From the NCBI GenBank assembly GCA_000934385.1, contig KN880431.1, positions 463,618-527,617 of the forward strand: DNA of 64,000 nucleotides, given 5' to 3'. The stretch comes from Cylindrobasidium torrendii FP15055 ss-10. Taxonomy: Eukaryota; Basidiomycota; Agaricomycetes; Agaricales; Physalacriaceae. Position 1 is the first letter of the stretch, and each line of letters begins with the position of its first letter. This document shows positions 22,812-34,373 of this stretch, piece by piece. Made by a program: the position numbers and the translations under genes. The notes under the pieces were generated by a model, which was not told the origin of the DNA, ran no database searches, and saw nothing but the letters and a program-made list of their open reading frames with translations.

Positions 22812-24499
22812 ATGTCTGCCTACCGCCTCGATGCTCCTAGGCCAAGGCAGCGACCTGATCCTCTTCAAATTGACCATTCTATGTCATACAAATCAGCTAG
22901 TGCACTGAACCAGCAGTCGCCTCCCCTTTTGTATGAGGTTCCTTCACCATTCTCTACATCTCCTCCTGGCAGCCCTCGGAGTCATCTCACATCTCCCACA
23001 TCCCCGACACACAAACGCCGTTCAATCAACCGCCAGGCAAGGAGCGGTGAGCGCACTCCGCCACTTGGTTCCGGTCGCAATCGTTCTGTAACACCCGTTG
23101 GGGATGGAGATCTAAACCTGTTTGCCGAGCAATGTCGAGCATGGTGCGTGATTGTGCAAAGCTACATAACACTGACTAACCATTCCAAAGGTATTTCGAC
23201 CAGGATGAGCATGCAGGCCAGCAGATGTCCCATACCCTCGCTACTTTACCCCCATCCCAACGGGCTGCCTACGCACGTCTCCAAGCTTCTGTGCGGGCCA
23301 CATATCACCGGACTGTCAGTGCACGCAAGGTTGCAGAGTTCCAGGCCCACCTGAGCGCAACGCAACCGGGGGGCTCCCTTTTACCACATTGTCGTGCCGA
23401 TCCATCCAGCGCCGATGCCAAGAAAGGTGAACTCCCTACCCCATATGTTGTCGAAATGCAAACACCTCATCCTCATTACCTACAGAACGTTATCAGCGTT
23501 TTGAGCGGTTTATCAGAACGTGGTGTACTATGGGCATGCCCGGTCCTCAGCCGTTCTTCCGGGCGCGTACGTCGTTTGAGCAGAGTGCTTACTTCGTACT
23601 CACCGTCTACGATAGTCTGGGCGTTGATGACGCTGCAAACCATGTCCACGAAAGCCGGTGGTGCTGGTGAATACAGGATTGAATGGGAAATTGACGATGC
23701 TGTATTCATGGAATCTGGGTGCGTTCATCTGCATAGCAACATCACATGCGCGTGCTCACGCGCACGTCCTACAGTGGACGTGATTTCATGATCGATGCAA
23801 TAGATGCTCTCAAAGGCGTATGTTTATTGTTATGTGTCCAGGATTCGCTCAAACATTGCCCCCCAGATACTGGCATTCGAGGAGGTTGCGGCGCCGAGAA
23901 AGTCCACGAGCACCGCTGGGACGGCCACCACTCATGTACGCGCCCAGTCTCAGCCTTTGCTTTCTGTGCAGAGACCCACGAAGACCCCACCCGTCGTACC
24001 GAAGCGCTTGCGCTCGCCAAGCGACCCTTTTTTGGATACCCACACCCCTCAGGCTCTCTCGCGATCCGTGGGCTCGTCAACTTCGGGCTCATCCTCCCAA
24101 CCGGACGAGAATGCACTCACTCCCCCTCTGATCCCTGACAAAGCGGACGGGTCCACAAGTCCGTTCTCTTCAGCTTTTGGAGATGCAGTAGGTACCGATG
24201 GACGCGAGGATGAGGAGTCACTACGTATATGGACAGCTCCGGATTTATCAAGTCCTGACTATCTCAATTTACTGCAAGCATTCCCTGCGTTCGTGAGTCG
24301 TGGAGCCTCACCACGATTTCCCGACAAGCCCCCAAGTGGCGACCTAGAGGAAGGTTACGACGCCACATCGAGAGAAGATACGGCCATACAATTTGGCACG
24401 GGGAGTATGTGGATCGGGGCAAGAACACGCAGTTCTGGCTGGGAAGGTGGTAACTGGTGGACACGTTTTGTTAGCTGGTGCAAGAACATATTTTGTTAA
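22812..24499 (+). CDS. Fungal protein of unknown function
   Basis: Exons 22812-23143, 23191-23426, 23486-23566, 23616-23718, 23775-23817 and 23867-24499 join in phase to 475 residues. The N-terminal 110 residues are Ser/Pro-rich and disordered. A compact, probably helical domain follows (WYFDQDEHAGQQMSHTLATL, RFERFIRTWCTMGMPGPQ, ALMTLQTMSTKAGGAGEYRI, IEWEIDDAVFMESGGRDFM). The tail is Ser/Thr/Pro-rich and ends near WWTRFVSWCKNIFC. The spliced domain is far more coherent than any single frame, which supports the exon model. I do not recognise the family. No signal peptide; the last aromatic stretch is too short to call a membrane segment. Confidence 0.6.
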
Positions 24500-26363
24500 G
24501 TGCAGGACCAGTGCTTACCTTCCTGAGACTATCGGACACTTATGTATCGCCTATGCTTCACTCCATCCCCTAGGACAAACTACTGCCTATTTACTTATTT
24601 TATTGCAGGAGCATTCCATGTAAAGCTGTAACGAAGCTTCCTCCACCCCTTCCGACGTTTCTACTGGCATCATCTAAAAGTGAACGAGGCGTGATCTCTG
24701 ACCGTGGGGACTGTACGTAGCGAGGGTGTGCCCACCAGCGAGCTCGAACTAGTTCAGATCAGGTTCGAATGATAGCCGAAGTATTACCTTGCTCAGACAG
24801 GACCTATGCTGGCGGAAAACGGCCGCAAAAAGTCGAGGGTCCCAAATGCAACGCACTGATAATGCTCCAATGATAATCGAAAGAGGTGACCACGCTCTGT
24901 GCCGGCGGCTTGAAAGCTTCCTGGAAGTTCTCCGTTGTACTTGTATTCATTGGGTTTTTGAGGGTGCCTGCATGTGGCTAGTTAAGGATTGTCGACTGAA
25001 GGTGACGTTCGAAAGAGGACTGTTGTGCGACATTCAGAGGACTCAGCAGTGCCACTCACTGAAATGTACCGAGGTGTGAATTGACGTCGCTAAAGCCGCT
25101 ATGATATGTTTGGGATCCCATTCGGCGCTACGCACGACTGAGCGCTTAATGGAATCCGAGGCGGGATGCAATCACAGCTTTGCAATTAAAGGCGGAACAG
25201 GTGGCTCTCGGCCGCCATTCAGCTTGTAAGATATAATCAGCATACAGTGGCACACAGTCCTCAGCGCTCAGCACCAAGCTTCTACTTACTCGCAAATGAT
25301 TAATGATTAGCCACTCTCCTTTCGTCCGGTGTGAGGAATTCTGCAAACAGCAATAATGCGTGGCAGCTTATAAAACCCGAGTTCATTTTTCGTTGAGCCA
25401 ACACATTCGGCGGACGGTCGAAGCCATGTGGATCAGTCTTGGTTCAATTGGGGCGGCGCTTCCTCTCAATAACGTGCTATCCTTTGCTACAAGGGCATGC
25501 GAGTGCGAGCTAGCGGCATGATAGTAGCATCCAAGCGAATAAATTGAGTCTTGGTCGAGAATTGCTAGGCGTCGATTCCGTGCCTTCCCACCGAAGCAGA
25601 CGGCGACGTCCTAAAATGCCCAATCACCCTGATTACTTGTCAAGAGTAATCGCATGGATCTCGGGGCCTTTGCTTGTGAACCGATTATCGTTGTTGTTGT
25701 TACATTTCAGAAATGGTCCTACCCCATTTGCCATACGGCAAGGCTGGCTCTAATTATATAGTCTACATAGTAGAACCGTCTGTTGTTGCATAAATCCGCA
25801 TCCTCGATGCGGAATGTCGCATTCATTGCAGAATCAAAATCAAAAGACTCCCCGGCAAAGGCGCGAAGTCGGGGCGCCACTACGTCGTCCGTGACGGACA
25901 CCAACACCACAGCTCTCTGTACACCGATCCGTGCCCAATTAGGATGTGCAAGTACAACATCACATGACCAATTTCCGTCCTTGCAACTCAGGGAGGCGGG
26001 GGCTGAGTTCGAATATTTGTACCGATCTGGAAAGGAATGAATGAAAGCCGCGCCACGCTGCCTTGAGCCACCAAGGTTGTCTTGCAAATGGTTCTTGTAT
26101 CACTGCTAGTGGACAGACTGGGCGTCGTGATTTATTGTCGGTTTGATGAGGTTAAACACCTGAAGCGCTAAAGGTTGCTTTTTAGCCGCTCACATTCAAT
26201 ATTCAAATTCAAGATCGAATTGATGGGTTTCAATTCAGATGATTATATCCCCTGCCCCGATTCCTATGGATCCCCTTCTAACGCACACCAGGCATCCCTG
26301 TCGCATTTACAACCTTTCGACCTAGCCATCCAAGCTTCAAACCCTCCGTGTCGGCTTTGGTCT
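24500..26363. other. Gene-poor gap
   Basis: About 1.86 kb without a supportable gene, the largest gap in the window. Only short frames are present (for example 24789-25079 plus strand, 25719-26087 minus strand), none with domain content or plausible splice partners. No terminal repeats, transposase motifs or RNA gene were found. It may hold a decayed element or long regulatory DNA for the neighbouring ornithine-cyclodeaminase-like gene. Confidence 0.5.
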
Positions 26364-27374
26364 TCAGTCGTATGAGGGTATTACAGAGCCCAGACCAAGC
26401 TGCTTCGCTTTGTTATACACGGCTCGTGCAATTGCAACATCCTGCAAACCGGTTCCAACGCTCTTGAAGATGGTGAACTCCCCCGCCGCACATTGGCTAC
26501 TACTGGGCGAACTCGTGAGTATCACGGTGCCCAATCCAACAACGTCTTTCTCCGACAGTCCTGCATCAATGAGCTCCCCAGCTTCAATGAGACAGGCCTC
26601 TACGTCGTCGACGCACACCGTATGCGCGCGGTGAACGAGCTCGGCTGGAATCTCGTGCATCGTCGGTTTGTACGAGCCTATCAGCACAACGTGCTTTGGC
26701 TTCGGAGGCGAAGACACCGGTATGTCCGTGAACAGAGGCTCGGTCGACGGTGTTGCACACACGACCACGTCTGCTTCTGCAAGGATAGCGTCGACGGGTA
26801 TTTCCTGGTGATGCCACAGAAATTCCACGGTCGGAAAGGACTCAGTCAAGTCTTTGGTAAGTCGAGAAGCTCGACTGGAGGACGCGCGTGCAACAATTAT
26901 GCACCGAGTGATGGTCTTGTAGGCACGACAGAAGACAGATAGGTGTGCATGGATTTGTTCTCCTGCCCCGAAGGCTACGATGCATCTTGGTTCTCCGGGG
27001 TACAGCTGCTGGGCAGACACAAGGCTGGCTGCGGCGTTTCGAAGTGCTGTGAGCTTGCGGGCGTTGATCACTGCTTCCAATTGACCATCTTCCGTGAAGA
27101 GGAGGGTAGACGCAGGCAGGCCGATGTGAGAAGTGACCGAGACGATTTTGGCGGCTGTACCTCCGAGAGCCGATGATGCTGGCAAGCGCGCAGGCATGAA
27201 CAAAGCTGTATGATTTGGCGCATTGATGCTAATGCGTGAAGGACAGGCAGGTGCTTCGCCTGAGTTGGCTGGAGGCGCAAAGACGGTACGTGTGATCTGA
27301 ACAAGGTCGTCGACGGTCAGTAACGAGGCGACTTTGTCGACGTCCGCCGTGCTCAAGACAGTCAAGGTGGACAT
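26364..27374 (-). CDS. Ornithine cyclodeaminase / mu-crystallin family protein
   Basis: NAD(P)-dependent enzyme of the OCD/mu-crystallin family; members deaminate ornithine to proline or reduce cyclic ketimines. A single exon encodes 336 residues, the normal length. Visible are the substrate-side strand segment (SRISINAPNHTALFMPARL), the family stretch INARKLTALRNAAASLVSAQ, and the Rossmann nucleotide-binding turn VAFGAGEQIHAHL. A second Rossmann half follows (EADVVVCATPSTEPLF, HVVLIGSYKPTMHEIP), then the C-terminal IFKSVGTGLQDVAIARAVY. It has no introns, unlike most neighbours. The substrate cannot be told from sequence. Divergent from BSD2 with 293 bp between start codons. Confidence 0.9.
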   Translation of the reverse strand: MSTLTVLSTADVDKVASLLTVDDLVQITRTVFAPPANSGEAPACPSRISINAPNHTALFMPARLPASSALGGTAAKIVSVTSHIGLPASTLLFTEDGQLEAVINARKLTALRNAAASLVSAQQLYPGEPRCIVAFGAGEQIHAHLSVFCRAYKTITRCIIVARASSSRASRLTKDLTESFPTVEFLWHHQEIPVDAILAEADVVVCATPSTEPLFTDIPVSSPPKPKHVVLIGSYKPTMHEIPAELVHRAHTVCVDDVEACLIEAGELIDAGLSEKDVVGLGTVILTSSPSSSQCAAGEFTIFKSVGTGLQDVAIARAVYNKAKQLGLGSVIPSYD

Positions 27375-27667
27375 GGTGTGTGCGAGAAGAGATTCTGTGC
27401 TGATTAGATATCATTAGATGACCCAACGGCCGACGGAGATATAACGGCCTTAAACATTTCGCAGTATATCACTTTGTAAAGGCCCAATGGCGCACAGTCA
27501 AAGCAGGCGCTTCAAATCAGCTTCAAATCGAAATTTGAAGATAACAGGCCATTTCTGAATTTCGGAGAATGGTCGGCCAATGGTTGTCTAGCAGTGGGCT
27601 GTATAGGGGCGTCACGTCACACTGTAACACCTACTCTAGCCCCCACTATTCAACCACGACCACAATC

Positions 27668-28942
27668 ATGTCGTCCGCTGCAGAGGCAGAGCTGGAGGCG
27701 GCGTTCGCTGGCGACGAAGACATGGAAGATGCTGGAGAGGGCGCGCGGCTGCTCGGTGGTCGTAGAGACGATCATTCCGACGCCAGCAGCGTTGCCGTCG
27801 ATTCTTCTAGTCTTGGCGCTTCCCCCGCTTACGACTTCGAGCGGGACCGCGACTATGACAGACCACCCCCAGGAGACCCTCCGGCGCCTTCGCCCTTCGC
27901 CCGCCCCAACGAGCATGGCAATTCGAACGGCTTCCTTCCCCAGCCCGTCGTCCAATCTGCGCCAAAGCCCACTCTGTTCCAGCGGATAATGCGGCGTAGC
28001 GCTCAGTACTCTCCTTTGAGCCAGAATCCCGTCTACAGCGGCCGCACTGTCGGTGGGGGTTCCCAGAACGACGGGGTATTCTCCAATGTCACAGCGAAAC
28101 CTTCCTCTCATTCGGTGTCCATCGTCAATCCTGATGGGAATGTTCACATTGTTCCTGAGGACTCCTTCTCCAACAAGCAAGCGCCCCCATCGTATGCCGA
28201 CGCTCAGGCGGACCAGGCGCCTTCTTACAACTCCGTGACGACAACTGTCGTTGTCCCGGACGGCGAAGGAGGTGTATCGGGCATCGAAGAGACTGGGAGC
28301 ATCGCCACCTTCTTTATGCACGCATTCCTCTCGTTCTTCTTCCAGTTCATCGGCTTCGCCATGACACATATGATGGCCGTCAATCACGCTGGGCGCTGTG
28401 GGAGTCGCGCCGGGCTTGGTGCGACATTGATTCAACTCGGTCTGTATTTGCGCTCCGACCATCAAGATTCAGGTCCTGGGCCTGTGGCTTCTTTGTTTGC
28501 GGGCGGAGAAGATGGGACTGGAAGCGGAACCATCACAGACCCTGCGGGATCGGCCACGGCGCCTACGGACGACATGAACGACGGAGGAATGTCCCTCTCC
28601 CCTGCCGCCAGAGAATGGGTCAGCTTCTTCCTCATGACCTGCGGGTGGTTCATTTTCCTGCATGCCTCTGTCAGCTTTGGACGGGCCAAACGATGGGAAC
28701 GCGTTATCAGTCAGACTCAGCAGGCCGACCCCGAGACACAGTTGACGCGCGCAGACTTTGAGCGTGACCAGCAAGTCCGCCACAACCTTGAGTCTGTGTT
28801 TGGCCTCGATTTCAGTGAAGATCATCCTTCGCGCGCACAGACTATCGTCGATAGCAATGGATATGTCGTTGTGGTGCCAGATAGGGCGGCGTTGGAAGAG
28901 GCGAGACTTGCTAGGGACTTGAGAGCTGCAGGCCTTATTTAG
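27668..28942 (+). CDS. BSD2: Bsd2/Ndfip-type membrane adaptor for Rsp5 ubiquitin ligase
   Basis: Endomembrane adaptor that brings cargo, such as metal transporters, to NEDD4-family ligases for vacuolar sorting. Single exon, 424 residues from the ATG at 27668. An in-frame ATG at 27569 would add 33 residues, but the acidic start MSSAAEAELEAAFAGDEDME is more typical. The cytosolic N-terminus carries a PPSY motif (about residue 180) that would bind WW domains. Hydrophobic segments follow (IATFFMHAFLSFFFQFIGFA, then LGATLIQLGLYL and WVSFFLMTCGWFIFLHASV), matching the three-span Bsd2/Ndfip membrane domain. An Asp/Gly-rich loop lies between spans 2 and 3. Confidence 0.88.
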   Translation: MSSAAEAELEAAFAGDEDMEDAGEGARLLGGRRDDHSDASSVAVDSSSLGASPAYDFERDRDYDRPPPGDPPAPSPFARPNEHGNSNGFLPQPVVQSAPKPTLFQRIMRRSAQYSPLSQNPVYSGRTVGGGSQNDGVFSNVTAKPSSHSVSIVNPDGNVHIVPEDSFSNKQAPPSYADAQADQAPSYNSVTTTVVVPDGEGGVSGIEETGSIATFFMHAFLSFFFQFIGFAMTHMMAVNHAGRCGSRAGLGATLIQLGLYLRSDHQDSGPGPVASLFAGGEDGTGSGTITDPAGSATAPTDDMNDGGMSLSPAAREWVSFFLMTCGWFIFLHASVSFGRAKRWERVISQTQQADPETQLTRADFERDQQVRHNLESVFGLDFSEDHPSRAQTIVDSNGYVVVVPDRAALEEARLARDLRAAGLI

Positions 28943-29156
28943 CTACGATTTATTTATGCCCTAGTTATTACTTCTTCGTGTTATTACAACTACACTTGTA
29001 TAGGTAGCCGTCTTTTTTGAGGCTTGTATTTTTGTGAATAATGCCACGGGGATTGTGGCAAGGCTGGTGAGCACAAAGTGTGGTAAGCTGTTGAGGATAA
29101 TGGATGATGTCATCCACCATTTAAGCCATCTGCTTACTTTCGCGACTGCGTAGAGA

Positions 29157-31225
<2,069 letters not shown>

Positions 31226-31317
31226 ACGTAAAAATGTACGCAGTATCCTGTCCAATCTGTTACTCTCAGATTACTCTTGAGTTACTCTATTGTCCGACGC
31301 TTTTGGCCATTTCAGGG

Positions 31318-31349
31318 CCAATGGAGGCCAATGGATCAACGGGACCAAT
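31318..31349 (+). promoter_or_regulatory. Cluster of three CCAAT boxes
   Basis: CCAAT occurs at 31318-31322, 31328-31332 and 31345-31349, 148-179 bp upstream of the GRF zinc-finger ATG at 31497. Spacing of 10 and 17 bp suggests paired binding by the HAP/NF-Y complex. Confidence 0.45.
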
Positions 31350-31496
31350 AGTCGCACCCGGAAAATGAAAAAGGAACAGTGACTTGATCTGATTCCGCGG
31401 GTTCAAAAAGTGCGACGATGTGCTGGCTGTGCCACCGCTTTCTTGCCTTCGTACCCTCATCTAGGCATTTTGGTATTCATTATACGACGCGCACAA

Positions 31497-32644
31497 ATGG
31501 AGAAGAAATACACCGTTAACGATGGTAGAGTGTACTGTATTCATGGGCAGGCAGCGCTGTGGACGTCGGAGAGCACCCGTAATCCTGGAAGGTACGCCCC
31601 GGATGCCATTGCCAACGCATGATGCTAACTTGGCTTCCAGAAAATACTTTAGATGTATTGAACGAAAGGATAACTGTCTATTTTGTGAGTCTCCCTCGCC
31701 ACATTTTCTCCCATGGCCACTCACTGACCCTTGTTCTAGTGTGGGAGGATACTTTTCTGCGCCGCCATCCAGAGGCGCACTCTCACCCTGACCACGAAGA
31801 AGAGCAAGAAGGGCCCGAAACTCTGTGTGCCTCAAGAACAGCCGGCAAGAAACGCATGCTCGAAGAATTAGACGCAGAGCAAGGCCAAGTGTCGCCCAAG
31901 CGCACAAAGTTCTACCCACAGTCCACGCCTGCCAGCGCAGAGGTCACCCGTAAGCGGCACCAGAATATTCAAAAGGCTCTGGAATCAGCTGCCCGGCAGC
32001 AGGCTGGACTTGGTGAGCCGGGACCGTCGACTATCGCGGCTCCGGACACACCTCTTGCCACTCGCGGTGGGCAACAGCGCCGACCATCGCAACCGACGCC
32101 ACGGTCCCTCCAGCACCGCAGAGTCAACCGGGGACCGCACTGGCCGACAGTGCAGCGCCCACGTCTGCCATCACGTTCCTCTCACGCTGGCAGTGATGGC
32201 AGCGTCGGCGTCGGCGCGCAGAAGCCGGAGGTTGAAGATCCCGCCCCGGACTTGGATATCGATGAAGAAAACCCCTTCGTTGAATCCCGTCGTCCATCGA
32301 CTCCGCCCCGCCAATCTCAAGTTCTGGCTCCCGCCTTTGCACCAATCGTCGGGTCGTCTTCTCCGGCATCCAGGATGTCGCCGTCGCTGCCGAAGATGTA
32401 TGTGAGCGAAGAGTCGGAGCACGCGCTGTCAGAGAGTTTGTCTCCTGCGAGAATGCGTATTTACGAGCTGGAGAAGAGCATCCTGACGCTGCAGCAGCGG
32501 GAATCAGAATACCTGAATAAGATTGATATGCTCGAGATTGAGAATGGGGCGTTGAAGGATAAGAATAAGGACTTGATGGCTGCGAATGAAGAGTTCCATA
32601 TGTACTGTACCTGCGATGGTGGGTTTGTCCTTTATGCTGCCTAA
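31497..32644 (+). CDS. GRF-type zinc-finger protein with C-terminal coiled coil
   Basis: Exons 31497-31591, 31641-31684 and 31740-32644 give 347 residues. The splices assemble a GRF zinc finger at the N-terminus: RVYCIHGQAALWTSE, then NPGRKYFRC, then NCLFFLWED. GRF fingers bind single-stranded nucleic acid in proteins such as topoisomerase III, APE2 and NEIL3. A basic Pro/Ser-rich region with SPKRTKF and the acidic DLDIDEENPF follow, then a heptad-rich tail (RIYELEKSILTLQQRESEYL onward). The 3' end is ambiguous: the GTGGGT donor at about 32618 with a TAG acceptor near 32673 would give a slightly different end (…CDACY). The function is unknown; a DNA repair or ssDNA role is inference from the finger. 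Confidence 0.75.
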
Positions 32645-33360
32645 ATAAGGCTGGACTGACCCTTGTTTCCTAGCGTGCTACTAAATGGGTAGACGCTTTG
32701 CGGACTCCTTTTGATCCTGTATCTACTGCGACTTCTGGACTGGACATGAACTACTTATGTATGACTTCTGGGTCCATTAACGTTTACGAGCACGCTATAT
32801 GAGATTGTACACTGCGATTTGATACTATGATACTACTATACCGGCTACCTCTATGACAGGACAATACATATCTCACCTGATTTTTGGATTATTCAACGAA
32901 AATCTGTTCACTTCGGTGGAATTGATGGAACGCCATTTTAGCTCGAAACCAATGCTGCCGATGCGAACACGCGTGTATCAGGATTTTGAAGCATGGCTGA
33001 CATTCTGGTGCTCTCTAAGTCTCTCCTCCATTACAGCGTGGGAATTATCGCGCGCCATATCCAAGCTGGATCCAGAAACCCGTAATCTCTGCTCCGAGCC
33101 ACCCTCTGCCCCGTCGTAAAAACCAAAGCGCCAGGTGGATGCGACTGGGTGCACTTCGCCGGGGCACGAGTTTACATATCGCTTTGTATGCAGTTTGAAG
33201 CACACAAGACACAAGCAACACAACCTAAATATCCTTACCGCGGTCAATGTAGGCGGCTGTTGTGTGTAGTGTGATCGGAGCCGGTGACCCTTTGAATCAT
33301 GATCGCAGGTTATGTAAGTCTTGTCTTTCTTTACTACCATCTCCTTTTTTCTTAAACTCG
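32645..33360. other. Intergenic
   Basis: About 715 bp between the GRF gene and the next coiled-coil gene on the same strand. Short frames only, none convincing. GTGATCGG occurs at 33271-33278, 83 bp before the next ATG, matching a motif seen in the TFB1/phosphatase promoter. Confidence 0.4.
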
Positions 33361-34194
33361 ATGCAACCCAACGAAACCCCAGGCGCCTCCCCGCTCAAAC
33401 GGGCTCGCACCGACAATGTCCCAACGACGCCTTCGGGACGCCCTTCGAAGCGAAGCAAGCGCGACCCAGCCACCCCACAGAAGTGGGAGGCGCAGATAGC
33501 GCAGGCAATTGCAAAGGCAAGGGAAAAGGAACTGCGCGAGGCATTTGTGGCCACTGCGCCAGTCGCGTCTACTTCTTCCGAAGCACCGTCGTCGTCCCAG
33601 GCAAGCGCCGGCCTTTCCCAGTCATCCTCCGCACCGGCAGGGGTCTTGGACACTATAGATGAGGACGAGCAAGCCGATTTCTGGAGTGGCACCTCCTCAC
33701 CCAAAGTCGAAGGGCCGTCCCGCAATGCCGATATCTTTGCCACACATGCTGAGCACTTGGCATCGCAAAACGAAGTCTCAAATATGCTTAGGGAGCCCAG
33801 CCTTGTTCCCAAGCACGAGGAGCAGGAGGAACCTCCACAGGAATTGCACCACGATGTCACTCATTTGAGTGCCGAATCCGAGGATGTGCTCAATGGTGTT
33901 ACGGATGCCATCCATAAGCATATCCAGACACTCGAACGCCGTCAGGCTGCACTCAGGCGAAGTGCCCAGATCAAAGATATACGCATTCGGGAGCTGGAGG
34001 CGGAGAACAGGCAGTTGCGAGACCGCCAAGAAGAGCTCAATGACCAGATTAAGACGTGAGTATCTGCTAACAAGATGTTGCCTGACTATAGTACTCAAAC
34101 ACATTCCAGAATGAACGACACTATCAAAATCCACCAGCAGGTCATCAAAAGGTCGTACATGAAGCCCAGGGCTGGTAACACTGCACCGCATTAA
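33361..34194 (+). CDS. Disordered protein with C-terminal coiled coil
   Basis: Exons 33361-34055 and 34110-34194 give 259 residues. The start is rich in Pro and basic residues (SPLKRARTDN, RPSKRSKRDP), consistent with nuclear targeting. A helical basic segment (KWEAQIAQAIAKAREKELRE), a Ser/Ala-rich spacer, and an acidic patch (DTIDEDEQADFWSG) follow. The tail is a strong heptad coiled coil (HIQTLERRQAALRRSAQ, RIRELEAENRQLRDRQEEL). It shares overall plan with the upstream GRF protein minus the zinc finger, so the two may be distant tandem paralogues. An alternative start exon at about 33300 is possible. No known domain. Confidence 0.6.
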
Positions 34195-34373
34195 ACGTTG
34201 ACCAGTATGGAACTGGCATCGCAGACGTCTGTTTATTATTTCTATTTCTACACTACAATGTATTACTTATCTAGCGCTAAGCGCGTAGTACAGGTTTAGC
34301 CCTTCGCATAGGAATGAACCAGTTGCAGCCACCAAAAGCCTGCTTTAATTTGAACACTTATACCTGAAATGCG

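Noticed and set aside
24762..24770. GGTTCGAAT resembling a tRNA B box in the gene-poor gap
   Set aside because: The surrounding bases form only a 4-bp ATCA/TGAT stem and do not fold into a cloverleaf with a proper acceptor stem.
25719..26087. 122-codon minus-strand frame in the gap, possibly a gene
   Set aside because: No recognisable motif, starts without ATG support, and overlaps an equally long frame on the other strand.
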